Assembly (NCBI RefSeq): GCF_002973525.1
Contig: NZ_PVEN01000003.1
Location: forward strand, 434,001-498,000
Direction of reading: 5' to 3'
Length of the DNA stretch: 64,000 nt
DNA from: Paraburkholderia sp. BL21I4N1
GTDB lineage: Bacteria > Pseudomonadota > Gammaproteobacteria > Burkholderiales > Burkholderiaceae
This document shows, piece after piece, positions 45,542 to 54,512 of the stretch. Every line of letters begins with the position of its first letter. Position 1 is the first letter of the stretch. The position numbers and the translations under genes are program-made. Below the pieces are notes generated by a model that did not search any database, had not been told where the DNA came from, and saw nothing but the letters and a program-made list of their open reading frames with translations.

Positions 45542-46795
45542 ATGAGTACGACTGCAGCAGCGTCAGACAACACGGAAACGTTCGACGTCGTGGTAATCGG
45601 CGGCGGCGCCGCAGGTATAGGCGTGACGGCGAGCTTGCTGCGCCGTCGTCCGGGGTTGCGCATCGCCATCGTCGAACCGGCGGACCGCCATTTCTATCAG
45701 CCGGCGTGGACGCTGGTCGGCGGCGGCGCATTCAATATCAACGACACCGTGCGGCCCATGTCGTCCGTCATGCCGGAGCGCGCGCAGTGGATACGGGCGA
45801 GCGCCAACGCCATCGAACCCGAGCAGCACCTCGTTCGGCTCGACAACGGGAGCACGCTCGCTTACCGGCGTCTGATCGTGTGTCCCGGCTTGCGGCTCGC
45901 GTGGGAAAAGATCGAAGGGCTGGAAGAGACGCTGGGCAAAAACGGCGTGACATCGAACTATCGTTTCGATCTCGCACCGTACACCTGGCAACTGGTCCGC
46001 GAGTTGAAGGGCGGCAAGGCGCTTTTTACGCAACCGGGCATGCCGATCAAATGCGCGGGCGCGCCGCAAAAAGCGCTGTATCTGTCGTGCGATTACTGGC
46101 GCAAGCAGCACGTGCTCGAAAAGGTAAAGGTCGAGTTCAATCTGGCCGGTGACGTGTTGTTCGGCGTGGCGGCATTCGTACCGTCGTTGATGAAATACGT
46201 GGAGCGCTATCAGGCGTCGCTCGCGTTCGGTTCGAATCTGATCGGCGTCGACGGCGCTCGCAAGATCGCCACGTTCGCCGTGAAGGACGAGACGGGTGGC
46301 GTTGTTCGTGTCGAGAAGCCGTTCGACATGCTGCACGTGGTCCCGCCGCAACTTCCGCCGTCCGTGGTCAGCACCAGCGTGTTAGCCGACAAGGCCGGCT
46401 GGTGCGAAGTCGATCACGCAACGCTGATGCATCCACGCTATCCGGAAGTGTTTGCCCTTGGCGACGCCTGTTCCGCGCCCAACGCCAAAACGGCCGCGGC
46501 CGTTCGCAAACAGATCGTGGTCGTTGCGGAAAACCTGCTGGCGTCGATCGACGCCAAACCATTGCCCGTTCAATACGATGGATACGGCGCCTGTCCGCTG
46601 ACGGTCGAGAGGGGCAAAGTCGTGCTGGCGGAATTCGGCTACGGCGGCAAGTTGCTACCCACATTCCCGCTCGAGCCAACGGTGCCGCGCGCGCTTGCCT
46701 GGCATCTGAAGTCGGGTTTTCTTCCGTGGTTGTACTGGAACGGTTTGCTGAAGGGCCGCGAATGGCTCGCCGCGCCGGCGAAAGCTTCGGCATGA
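45542..46795 (+). CDS. sqr: Sulfide:quinone oxidoreductase-like flavoprotein
   Basis: This 417-aa membrane-associated FAD enzyme would oxidise sulfide and reduce quinone. It has the FAD motif VVVIGGGAAGIGVTASLLRR, the type II SQR signature HFYQPAWTLVGGG, and three cysteines: Cys171 (PIKCAG), Cys310 (LGDACSAPNAKT) and Cys351 (YGACPLT). The first and last are placed like the redox pair. The C-terminal LPWLYWNGLLKGREW is the amphipathic membrane tail. I start at 45542, with AAAGG upstream. No persulfide dioxygenase gene is adjacent, so detoxification rather than lithotrophy is plausible. Confidence 0.88.
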   Translation: MSTTAAASDNTETFDVVVIGGGAAGIGVTASLLRRRPGLRIAIVEPADRHFYQPAWTLVGGGAFNINDTVRPMSSVMPERAQWIRASANAIEPEQHLVRLDNGSTLAYRRLIVCPGLRLAWEKIEGLEETLGKNGVTSNYRFDLAPYTWQLVRELKGGKALFTQPGMPIKCAGAPQKALYLSCDYWRKQHVLEKVKVEFNLAGDVLFGVAAFVPSLMKYVERYQASLAFGSNLIGVDGARKIATFAVKDETGGVVRVEKPFDMLHVVPPQLPPSVVSTSVLADKAGWCEVDHATLMHPRYPEVFALGDACSAPNAKTAAAVRKQIVVVAENLLASIDAKPLPVQYDGYGACPLTVERGKVVLAEFGYGGKLLPTFPLEPTVPRALAWHLKSGFLPWLYWNGLLKGREWLAAPAKASA

Positions 46796-47162
46796 GCGAC
46801 GCGCCGCGGCGTCCCACGCCACGCGCGCAGGCGGTAATCGACGTGGGCGTGACGTATCGGAAGATCGCGTCACGACCTGAAACATCGGTGAAAGTATTTT
46901 GAAATATGATCGACGCGATTTCGTCAGCATCGGCGCGCGTTGAATTTCTGGAAACCCTTTCCAATCGCACGCCCAAACCACCCCCACTTCCCCCCTTGCC
47001 TGAGTGGTTGTAAAGTCATACCGCGTTTGCCTGCTGAAGTCCAAAAACCCAGCTCGCAACTGCAAAGTAATAAAGCCACACCAGCTTCATCAGCCACGCA
47101 GAGGTCCCGTAAGTTTTTTTGCAAATGCAGCTTTGTAAAACAGGCTTCAAAAGGGGATTCAC
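46796..47162 (+). other. Intergenic region after sqr
   Basis: About 367 bp with no gene I can support. The right half has pyrimidine-rich and AT-rich segments and ends in AAAAGGGGA (about 47149-47157), a ribosome site for the next gene. No terminator with a clear stem and T-run was found. Confidence 0.35.
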
Positions 47163-47921
47163 ATGTCAGTCGGCAATACGGTCGTTGACGCGACCAAAAG
47201 CAGCACGAAGTACAAGCTCATCAAGTGGTCGATTATCGGGTTGTGCATCGCCATCGGCGCGCCGCTCGCCATCCTGCTGGTCAAAGGCCTCGTCGGCCTG
47301 ATTCTCGCCGCGGTCATCGGTCTCGCCGCGATCAACTTCGGTCCCGTGCTCGCCATGAAGTTCGCGAACCAGAAGGTCAAGATGTTCGTGAACGAGGCGA
47401 AATCCAATCCCATAGAAACGCTCTACAACGAACTGGCCGACAAACAGGAAGGCGCCGAGCGCTTCAAGAAAAGCATCACCGATTTCCGTACCGAAGTAAA
47501 AAACTTCGAAGACAAAACCGCGCAATTCAAAAAGCAATATCCGGAAGACGCGGCGCGTTTCGAAAACCAGCTGGCGACCATGAAAAAGCTGCTCGCGTTT
47601 CGCGAGGGCCGCTATAAACAGGTGCAGGACGAACTCAAGCGTTTCGCCGACGCGATCGATCGCGCCAAGGCACTGTGGGATATGTCGCAGTCCGCGCAAC
47701 GCATGAACAAGATCGCCGGCATGCAAACCAGCGACACCTTCGCGCAAATCAAAACCGACGCCGCGCTCGATTCGGTCATGAACTCGGTCAACAAGGCGTT
47801 TTCCGAAATGGAAACCTCGCTGATGGAAAGCGCCGAAGTGCAGCAGGCGAAGGCCGCCACCGAAATGGGCACGCTCACGCCCCCCGCCCCGCAAATCGGC
47901 TCGCCGACGGCGCCGCACTAA
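47163..47921 (+). CDS. Membrane-anchored coiled-coil protein, unknown function
   Basis: This 252-aa protein has a tight pair of N-terminal membrane helices (about 21-65: WSIIGLCIAIGAPLAILLV, GLVGLILAAVIGLAAINFG), then a long charged alpha-helical region (about 70-225) with heptad-like spacing (RFKKSITDFRTEVKNFEDKT, LAFREGRYKQVQDELKRFAD), and a short Pro-rich tail. The helical part recalls PspA-like proteins, but I do not see enough to assign the family. It is followed after 45 bp by a membrane-tethered substrate-binding/LysM protein, so the two may form one envelope unit. Confidence 0.75.
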   Translation: MSVGNTVVDATKSSTKYKLIKWSIIGLCIAIGAPLAILLVKGLVGLILAAVIGLAAINFGPVLAMKFANQKVKMFVNEAKSNPIETLYNELADKQEGAERFKKSITDFRTEVKNFEDKTAQFKKQYPEDAARFENQLATMKKLLAFREGRYKQVQDELKRFADAIDRAKALWDMSQSAQRMNKIAGMQTSDTFAQIKTDAALDSVMNSVNKAFSEMETSLMESAEVQQAKAATEMGTLTPPAPQIGSPTAPH

Positions 47922-47966
47922 GCCCGGCGCACTGCTGCACTCTCCGATAACTCGATTCGACCAAAA

Positions 47967-49178
47967 ATGAAGAAAATTCTGGGTTCGGTTCTATTCCTGA
48001 TCTTGCTGGCGGCTGGTTGGTACATCCACGAAGGCGGCCTGAAAACCCTCAACTACGGGCAGGGCGGTAACAAAGATTCCACCACGGTGAACGGCATCGA
48101 CACCGGCAACAACGCGGGCAATAACGCAGGCAACAGCAGCAGCGGCAATAGCAATAACAGCAACAGCGGCGCCACCACGGCCGCGACCCCGCCGGTGGCC
48201 AACAATCCGGACGGCTTCGTGCCCAACAAGGACACGCTGAAGTCGATCCTGAGCAACGGTGTGGTGCGCGTCAGCGTCGAGAATCCGTCGCGGCCGTTCT
48301 ACTCGGAAGACAACGGCAAGCCGCAAGGCTTCAACGTCGACTTCGCCCGCCTGCTGTTCGCGCAGAAAGAGTTCACCTCGGGCGATCACGCGACCATCAC
48401 CGTCGACACGCACCACGGCGTGGACACGTACCCCGCGGTCCCCGATCAGCTCACGAAAACCGACCAGCAGGGCAACGCGGTTGTCGATGTCGCGATGGAC
48501 GGCCTGACCTTCCCCGACAACACGCCGAGCGGCGTCGTGTATTCGATTCCGTACGTCGAAGACTTCGGTTATTCGCTGATCGTCGCGCAGGGTTCGCCGG
48601 TGCGTTCCGCGGCGGACCTGGCGGGTAAGACGATCGGCGTGCTGCAAGGCGACCCGGACGTGAAGGCGTTCGTGGAGAAAGCCTTCCCGAACAGCAAGAT
48701 CGTCGAGTTGTCGGATGCGAGCATCGAAGGGCAGCGCTCGTGGATGGCGCACTTCCTCGACGGCCATCAGGTCGACGCGATCGTCTACGACTATCCGTTC
48801 GGCGTCGCGGAGATCAAGGGCACCGACCTGAAGTTCGCGGTGACCAAACTCGACGGCTCGAACCTCTCGTACAAGGTCGGCGTGCGCAAGGAAGACAGCG
48901 CGCTGCTGATCTATCTGAACTCGGCCATCGCCAAGGTCAAGCAGACGCCGGCGTATCTCGACCTGCTGCGCAAATATTTCATCAGCGATCAGGTGCTGAC
49001 CACCGCGGCAAGCGGCGGCGAGAAGACCTACGTGGTGCGGTCGGGCGACACGCTGAACGCCATCGCCCTTAGCCAGTTGGGCAGCGGCGCGCGTTATGTG
49101 GACGTGCAGAAGCGCAACAACCTGCCAAACCCCAATCTGATCCTGATCGGCCAGCATCTGATCATTCCGCTGCGCTAA
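47967..49178 (+). CDS. Membrane-tethered substrate-binding domain fused to LysM
   Basis: This 403-aa protein begins with an uncleaved-looking signal/anchor helix (KKILGSVLFLILLAAGWYI). An Asn/Ser/Gly-rich low-complexity linker (about 38-75) follows, then a family 3 solute-binding domain (about 92-335: VVRVSVENPSRPFYSEDNGK, ADLAGKTIGVLQGDPDVKAF), and finally a C-terminal LysM domain (355-401: TYVVRSGDTLNAIALSQLG). It would sit in the periplasm with LysM on peptidoglycan. No permease or ATPase is next door, so it is more likely a sensor or scaffold than a transporter component. Confidence 0.85.
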   Translation: MKKILGSVLFLILLAAGWYIHEGGLKTLNYGQGGNKDSTTVNGIDTGNNAGNNAGNSSSGNSNNSNSGATTAATPPVANNPDGFVPNKDTLKSILSNGVVRVSVENPSRPFYSEDNGKPQGFNVDFARLLFAQKEFTSGDHATITVDTHHGVDTYPAVPDQLTKTDQQGNAVVDVAMDGLTFPDNTPSGVVYSIPYVEDFGYSLIVAQGSPVRSAADLAGKTIGVLQGDPDVKAFVEKAFPNSKIVELSDASIEGQRSWMAHFLDGHQVDAIVYDYPFGVAEIKGTDLKFAVTKLDGSNLSYKVGVRKEDSALLIYLNSAIAKVKQTPAYLDLLRKYFISDQVLTTAASGGEKTYVVRSGDTLNAIALSQLGSGARYVDVQKRNNLPNPNLILIGQHLIIPLR

Positions 49179-49225
49179 AACGCATAAACGCGCGTCGATG
49201 CATCGAAGTAGCCTGGTCTCGCCAG

Positions 49226-49308
49226 CGGTCTCGCGCCGCCCGGCGCGAGACCGACACGCCGAGCCGTGAAATGGGCGCATGCGGGTTACCCCGCTGCGCC
49301 CATTTCAC
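49226..49308. terminator. Two tandem strong hairpins
   Basis: The first has 12-bp perfect arms (CGGTCTCGCGCC at 49226, complement ending 49253) and a 4-nt loop. The second has 14-bp perfect arms (GTGAAATGGGCGCA at 49266, complement 49295-49308) enclosing an inner 5-bp stem. Neither has a T-run. They lie between the LysM gene and the lipid operon and probably insulate the two. Confidence 0.6.
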
Positions 49309-49443
49309 ATCACAGAATCAGCCCCCTAATTCCGCCCCGCCTGCATCCATTCCGGTCCGCGTTGCGTAAATCCCCTCAAGGACGCGCAACCCCCGCCACA
49401 TCCCATTCACCAACCGCGCGCCCCCCGATCAGGAGACGCGCCC

Positions 49444-50745
49444 ATGACCCACCCCGCACCGACCACCCCACTACCGCGCGGCTCGCGGGTCGCGGTTATC
49501 GGCGGCGGCATTTCGGGCCTCGCCAGCGCTTATTTGCTGGCACGCAACCATCAGGTCACGCTGTTCGAATCGGCCGGCTACGTTGGCGGTCACACCAATA
49601 CCGTCGACGTCACGCTCGAAGGCCACACGCATCCCGTCGACACCGGCTTTCTGGTGTTCAACGACCGCACCTACCCGAATCTGATCGCGCTATTCGCCGA
49701 ACTGGGCGTGCAGTCGCACCCGAGCGAAATGACCTTCTCGGTCTCGCTCGATGAAGGCCGCCTCGAATGGGCCGGCACCAATCTGAACACCGTGTTCGCG
49801 CAGCGCCGCAACCTGTTCTCACCGAGCTTCATCGGCATGCTGCGCGACATCATGCGTTTTAACGGCAGCGCCCAGCAGAACCTCGAACTGGCGACACAAA
49901 CGCGCGCCTCGATGGGCGAACTGCTGACGGCCGGCGGCTACGGCGGCGCGTTCCAGCGTCACTATCTGCTGCCGATGGCCGCTGCGATCTGGTCGAGCGC
50001 GACCGCGGACATTCTCGCGTTCCCGGCCACCACCTTCCTGCGTTTCTGCCTGAACCATGCGTTGCTGCAGGTGAACCGGCGTCCGCAGTGGCGCACGGTG
50101 GTCGGCGGTGGACGTGAATACGTGCGCCGCATTGTCGACACGCTGACCGACGTGCGCATCGACACCGCTGTCCGCGGAGTGCGGCGTGACGCGCAAGGCG
50201 TCGACATTTTTACCGACTACAGCACGCAGCGCTTCGACGCGGTGGTGCTCGCCACCCACGCGCCGACCACGCTGCGTTTGCTGGAAGACGCCGACCAGGA
50301 CGAGCGCGACGTGCTGAGCGCCGTGCGCTATCAGCCGAACGTGGCCGTGCTGCATACCGATACGAGTCTGCTGCCGCGCCGGCAACGCGTCTGGTCGGCT
50401 TGGAATTACCTGGGGAACCGCCGGGTGGACGGTACGCATCCGGTGTGCGTCAGCTATCTGGTGAACCAGTTGCAGCCGCTGCCGTTTGGAACGCCACTGG
50501 TCGTCACGCTGAATCCCGTGACGCCCCCCGCGCCCGGCACCGAATTGCGCCGCTTCGTCTACGACCATCCGCTGTTCGATCTGGCCGCGATCGATGCGCA
50601 GCACCGTCTGCCGCAGTTGCAAGGCAAGCGCCGCACGTGGTTCGCGGGCGCCTGGACGGGTTACGGTTTTCACGAGGACGGTCTGAAGTCGGCGCTGCGC
50701 GTTGCCGCCGATTTCGACGCTTCACCCGCATGGGCGAAGCTATGA
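49444..50745 (+). CDS. FAD-dependent amine-oxidase-type oxidoreductase
   Basis: This 433-aa flavoprotein has the dinucleotide-binding RVAVIGGGISGLASAYLLAR at the N-terminus, then ESAGYVGGHTNTVDV and the C-terminal FAD contact WFAGAWTGYGFHEDGLKSAL. It belongs to the group consistently found beside DUF1365 and cyclopropane synthase genes, and resembles lipid desaturase-like flavoproteins. Its stop codon overlaps the DUF1365 start (ATGA). A role in oxidising or desaturating membrane acyl chains is inferred from context. An ATG at 49444 follows a GGAG-containing leader. Confidence 0.85.
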   Translation: MTHPAPTTPLPRGSRVAVIGGGISGLASAYLLARNHQVTLFESAGYVGGHTNTVDVTLEGHTHPVDTGFLVFNDRTYPNLIALFAELGVQSHPSEMTFSVSLDEGRLEWAGTNLNTVFAQRRNLFSPSFIGMLRDIMRFNGSAQQNLELATQTRASMGELLTAGGYGGAFQRHYLLPMAAAIWSSATADILAFPATTFLRFCLNHALLQVNRRPQWRTVVGGGREYVRRIVDTLTDVRIDTAVRGVRRDAQGVDIFTDYSTQRFDAVVLATHAPTTLRLLEDADQDERDVLSAVRYQPNVAVLHTDTSLLPRRQRVWSAWNYLGNRRVDGTHPVCVSYLVNQLQPLPFGTPLVVTLNPVTPPAPGTELRRFVYDHPLFDLAAIDAQHRLPQLQGKRRTWFAGAWTGYGFHEDGLKSALRVAADFDASPAWAKL

Positions 50746-51587
50746 GTCCCGACCGCGCCAGCGCCGATCCAGCCGCCTGGCTCCTGACCGGGCAGGTGAT
50801 GCACGAGCGTCTGCGGCCGAAGCCGCATCGCTTCACGTATCCGGTGTTCTACGTGCGTTGCGATCTGGACCGCTTGGGGACGCTCGCGAGCGGCTGGTTC
50901 GGCATCGACCGCTGGCGGCCGCTCAGTCTGCACACGCGCGACCACGGTCCGCGCGACGGCAGCGATCTCGCCGTGTGGATGCGCGCGCAACTATCGGCGG
51001 CGGGCATCGACGAAGCGGACGGCAAGATCTACCTGCAAGCGTTCCCGCGGGTGTTCGGTTACGCATTCAATCCGGTGAGCTTCTGGTTCTGTCACGACCA
51101 CGACGGCAATCTGCGCGCGCTACTAGCCGAAGTTCGCAACACCTTCGGCGCGCGTCACAGCTACCTGTTGAGCGCCGAAGGCAACGCGCCGATCACCGCA
51201 CAGACGCAGCTCATGTGCAGAAAAGTGCTGCACGTGTCGCCGTTTTGCCGCGTGGAAGGTGGTTACACGTTTCGTGTCAGGGAGACGCGGCACCACGCGT
51301 CGGTCGCGATCGACTACCGCGACGCCGACGGTTTGCTGATCCGCACCGCGCTGGGTGGCCATCTGCAACCGCTGACGCGCGCCAGCGCGCTCGGCGCATT
51401 GCTGCGCCAGCCGCTGCTGACGCTCGGCGTCGTCGCCAGAATTCATTGGCAGGCCGTGCGCCTCGTGCTGAAGAAAGCGCCGTTCCACGGCAAAACTCCC
51501 GCGCCGGGGCGCCATGCCGACGCATCCACCGACCCCACCGCAGCGGGCCAACCGTCCACCGCTGCGCGTTCCATTTCGTCCGATTGA
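50742..51587 (+). CDS. DUF1365 family protein
   Basis: This 281-aa protein shows DUF1365 features: the start LTGQVMHERLRPKPHRFTYP, YLQAFPRVFGYAFNPVSFWF, and EVRNTFGARHSYLL. The biochemical role of the family is not established to my knowledge; it nearly always accompanies the flavoprotein and cyclopropane synthase. The start ATG overlaps the previous stop, while the open frame that begins further upstream belongs to shadow sequence. The C-terminal 25 residues are Pro/Thr-rich and poorly conserved in appearance. Confidence 0.88.
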   Translation: MSPDRASADPAAWLLTGQVMHERLRPKPHRFTYPVFYVRCDLDRLGTLASGWFGIDRWRPLSLHTRDHGPRDGSDLAVWMRAQLSAAGIDEADGKIYLQAFPRVFGYAFNPVSFWFCHDHDGNLRALLAEVRNTFGARHSYLLSAEGNAPITAQTQLMCRKVLHVSPFCRVEGGYTFRVRETRHHASVAIDYRDADGLLIRTALGGHLQPLTRASALGALLRQPLLTLGVVARIHWQAVRLVLKKAPFHGKTPAPGRHADASTDPTAAGQPSTAARSISSD

Positions 51588-51599
51588 GGAGATTCCGCC

Positions 51600-52811
51600 A
51601 TGGCGCTTTCCCGAACCCTGAGCGGGCACCAATCCGCCCCCGCGTCAGCCCGTCTGTTTCTGTCCCTGCTCGAACGGATTCAGGTCGGGCATCTGGTGCT
51701 GGTCACGCCCGACGGTCAGCCGCGCGTGTTCGGCGATCCGCACGCGGCGCCGGGCGCACGCCTGGAGTTGCGCGATTGGCGCGCGTGCGGTGCGATTCTG
51801 CGCAAGGGGGACATCGGTTTCGCCGACGCATGGCGTTCGTTCTGGGTCGATACGCCGGATCTCGCCGCGCTGCTGCGCGTCGCGATTCGCAACGAACGCG
51901 CGCTGCAACGCACGGTGTATGGCGGCTGGCTGGCGCAACTCTGGTACGGGTTGCGTCACAAGCTGCGGCCGAATACGCGCTCGGGCAGCCGGCGCAATAT
52001 TCACGCGCACTACGACATCGGCAACGCGTTTTACGCGCAGTGGCTCGATCCGACTTTCACGTATTCGAGCGCGGTGTTCGACGGCGATTTCCATCAATCG
52101 CTCGAAGACGCGCAGCACGCGAAGTATCAACGCATCATCGATACGCTCGGCTTGCGCGCGGGCATGCGGATTCTGGAAATCGGCTGCGGCTGGGGCGGTT
52201 TCGCGATGCATGCGGCGCGCCAAGGTATTCACGTACATGGCGTGACGATCTCGCCGGCACAGCTCGAATTTGGTCGCCTGCGCGTGCGCGAGGCCGGTCT
52301 CGACGACCGCGTGCAACTCGAACTGCGTGACTACCGGACCCTGACTGGGCAATACGACGGCATCGTCTCGATTGAAATGTTCGAGGCCGTCGGCGAGAAA
52401 TTCTGGCCGACGTACTTCGGCATGCTGCGTGAGCGTCTGCTGCCCGGCGCGCGCGCGGTGGTGCAAACCATCACGATCGACGACTCGCACTTCGCCCAGT
52501 ATCGTGCGACCAGCGACTTCATCCGCGAATTCATTTTTCCGGGCGGTATGCTGCCGAGTCCGCAGCGTTTTATCGACGCGGCGCGGCACGGCAAGCTGGT
52601 GGCGTCGACGTCGCTGGCATTCGGCCGTGATTATGCCGAGACCTTGCGCCGCTGGCGCGGCGCGTTCGAAGCGCAACTCGATACGATCAGAACGCAAGGC
52701 TTCGACGAAATTTTCGTGCGGACCTGGCGGCTGTATCTGGCGTATTGCGAGGCCGGCTTCGACGAAGGGCGTACAGACGTGATGCAGTTCGTGCTCGCCC
52801 GGGCGGACTGA
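51600..52811 (+). CDS. cfa: Cyclopropane-fatty-acyl-phospholipid synthase family protein
   Basis: This 403-aa SAM-dependent enzyme modifies double bonds of membrane lipids. Visible are HYDIGNAFYAQWLDPTFTYS, the SAM-binding LEIGCGWGGFAMHAARQG, and SIEMFEAVGEKFWPTYF with the conserved Glu. The GAGGAG ribosome site lies 9 nt before the ATG. Members in this operon context may form cyclopropanes or methylate furan-fatty-acid precursors; the sequence alone does not decide. The adjoining genes overlap or lie within 12 bp, so all four are one transcript. Confidence 0.92.
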   Translation: MALSRTLSGHQSAPASARLFLSLLERIQVGHLVLVTPDGQPRVFGDPHAAPGARLELRDWRACGAILRKGDIGFADAWRSFWVDTPDLAALLRVAIRNERALQRTVYGGWLAQLWYGLRHKLRPNTRSGSRRNIHAHYDIGNAFYAQWLDPTFTYSSAVFDGDFHQSLEDAQHAKYQRIIDTLGLRAGMRILEIGCGWGGFAMHAARQGIHVHGVTISPAQLEFGRLRVREAGLDDRVQLELRDYRTLTGQYDGIVSIEMFEAVGEKFWPTYFGMLRERLLPGARAVVQTITIDDSHFAQYRATSDFIREFIFPGGMLPSPQRFIDAARHGKLVASTSLAFGRDYAETLRRWRGAFEAQLDTIRTQGFDEIFVRTWRLYLAYCEAGFDEGRTDVMQFVLARAD

Positions 52812-52812
52812 C

Positions 52813-53325
52813 ATGCGCAAGCTCGCCGTTTTGCTGCTGGTGTTGTGGACCAGCGCGGCCTGCGCCGATTGGCGCGGCGACGTGCAGTCGGCGAAACTCG
52901 TCGGCGAAGGGGATTTCACCGTGTTCGGTTTCCGGCTGTACCGCGCGCAACTGTGGAGCGAACGCACGCCGGTCGATTACGACGAGCGCTTCGCGTTGCA
53001 CATTGTCTATACGCGCGGCATCAAGCGTGAGCGGCTGGCGGAGACGGGCATCGGCGAGATCAAACGTCTGGCCGATGCGCCGATTCCCGCCGAGACATTA
53101 GCGCGCTGGCGCGCGGACATGATGCAGGCTTTCGTGGATGTCGCGCCCGGCGATCAGTTGAGCGCGGTCAATCTGCCGGATAAGGGCGTGCGCTTTTATG
53201 CGGGCGATCGCATGACGGGGGAGTTCGACGATCCCGCGTTCGCGCGTGCGTTCTTCGGTATCTGGCTCGATCCGTCGACGCGTGCGCCGACCTTGCGCAA
53301 GCATTTGCTAGGCATCGGGGAGTAG
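52813..53325 (+). CDS. Chalcone-isomerase-like periplasmic protein
   Basis: This 170-aa protein starts with a Sec signal (KLAVLLLVLWTSAACA cut before DW) and has the chalcone-isomerase-like fold pattern (KLVGEGDFTVFGFRLYRAQL, FALHIVYTRGIKRERLAETG, FFGIWLDPSTRAPTLRKHLL). Bacterial members are thought to bind fatty-acid-like ligands. It starts 1 bp after the cyclopropane synthase stop, and could carry or bind the modified lipid. Confidence 0.85.
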   Translation: MRKLAVLLLVLWTSAACADWRGDVQSAKLVGEGDFTVFGFRLYRAQLWSERTPVDYDERFALHIVYTRGIKRERLAETGIGEIKRLADAPIPAETLARWRADMMQAFVDVAPGDQLSAVNLPDKGVRFYAGDRMTGEFDDPAFARAFFGIWLDPSTRAPTLRKHLLGIGE

Positions 53326-53330
53326 GGCGC

Positions 53331-54410
53331 CTAGTCGCCGTGACCTGGCGTGCCGTGTTTCGGACAAGCCGCCGCGACGATCGAGGTTGCAGCCGGCGTC
53401 GCCTCGCAGGGCATCTCCTCGGCCCTGGTCCGGCGCCGCATTTGAATCACGTTGCCGGACGACCCGGACGACTGCGAAACCGGTGCCGACGGTGACGCCA
53501 CATCAGCCGCCCGCGTCGCACCTTCCCGCCGCATCGCCGTCGTCGCCTGGCTGTTGATAAACGCCACGCTATCGTCGAGCACCGGCGCAAAACCCCGCAA
53601 CGGTCCGGCAATGGCTCCCACCAGCAACGCGTGGCCGACGCGCGGATAGTGCTTGACCTCCACCTCCTTATCCCCCGCCAAACGCAGCTTCGCCGCCAAC
53701 CGGTCCGTGTTGCCTGGGTCGACGGTCGTGTCGCGCTCGCCGGCGGCGAGGAACATCGGCGGTTCGTCGCCCTGCACGAAGTTGATCGGCTGACTCGCGG
53801 CGCGCAACGCACGCGGGAAAATGGCTTCGAGCGTGGCGTCGTGCAGCGGCAGAAAGTCGTACGGACCCGCCAGGCCGATCACGCCGCCGAGGTCGCTTTT
53901 GCTCATCTGCTGCGCGGCAAGATAGCGGTCGTCGGTGGCGAGCAGCATCACGATATGCGCACCGGCCGAATGACCCATCAGGAAGATACGCGACGGGTCT
54001 CCGCCGAATTCGCCGGCGTGATCGCGTGCCCAGCGCACGGCGCTGGCGGCGTCGTCGACGAAACCGGGGAACGCCGTTTCCGGCCACGTCCGGTAGTCCG
54101 GTACCACGGCGACGAAACCGCGCGCCGCCAGTGCCGCGCCGACGAACAGATAGCTGCTGCGCGAGCCGCTTTGCCAGCTGCCGCCATAGAAGAACACGAC
54201 GATCGGACGGCCGTGCGCGCCGGCCGGCGGCGCGGAGGCGGTGGGTGTGTAGACGTCGAGCTTCTGACGCGGATTGACGCCGTAGGCGATGTCGTCGTCG
54301 GCGTGGAAGCTCTTTGGCGAGACGGCGGCGTTGAGCACGCCGGTGGCGCTGCAACCGCCCAGGGCGGCGAGCGCCAGCGCGGCGGTCAGGGTGAGCAGGC
54401 GTCGAGGCAT
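53331..54410 (-). CDS. Alpha/beta-hydrolase lipoprotein (carboxylesterase-like)
   Basis: This 359-aa protein has a lipoprotein signal (LTLTAALALAALGGC, lipobox LGGC) and an esterase domain with oxyanion motif VVFFYGGSWQSGSRSSY (an HGG variant), nucleophile elbow GHSAGAH, and catalytic Asp and His in ERDTTVDPGN and RVGHALLV. A C-terminal low-complexity tail of about 65 residues (MRREGATRAADVASPSAPVS, later Cys-containing) has no recognised fold. I start at ATG 54410 because it gives a clean lipoprotein signal. It converges on the chalcone-isomerase-like gene with only 5 bp between stops. Confidence 0.85.
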   Translation of the reverse strand: MPRRLLTLTAALALAALGGCSATGVLNAAVSPKSFHADDDIAYGVNPRQKLDVYTPTASAPPAGAHGRPIVVFFYGGSWQSGSRSSYLFVGAALAARGFVAVVPDYRTWPETAFPGFVDDAASAVRWARDHAGEFGGDPSRIFLMGHSAGAHIVMLLATDDRYLAAQQMSKSDLGGVIGLAGPYDFLPLHDATLEAIFPRALRAASQPINFVQGDEPPMFLAAGERDTTVDPGNTDRLAAKLRLAGDKEVEVKHYPRVGHALLVGAIAGPLRGFAPVLDDSVAFINSQATTAMRREGATRAADVASPSAPVSQSSGSSGNVIQMRRRTRAEEMPCEATPAATSIVAAACPKHGTPGHGD

Positions 54411-54512
54411 GACAGTCGATCCGTTCGAGATGATTCGTTCGAACAATGTACGTGTCTTTCCGCCAACTGGATGCAGCGGCGGATCGCCTCGGACCTTCGG
54501 CGTCTCAGCGTT

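Noticed and set aside
45355..45545. Mobile-element scar in the AT-rich region before sqr
   Set aside because: No terminal inverted repeats, target duplication or transposase remnant could be seen.
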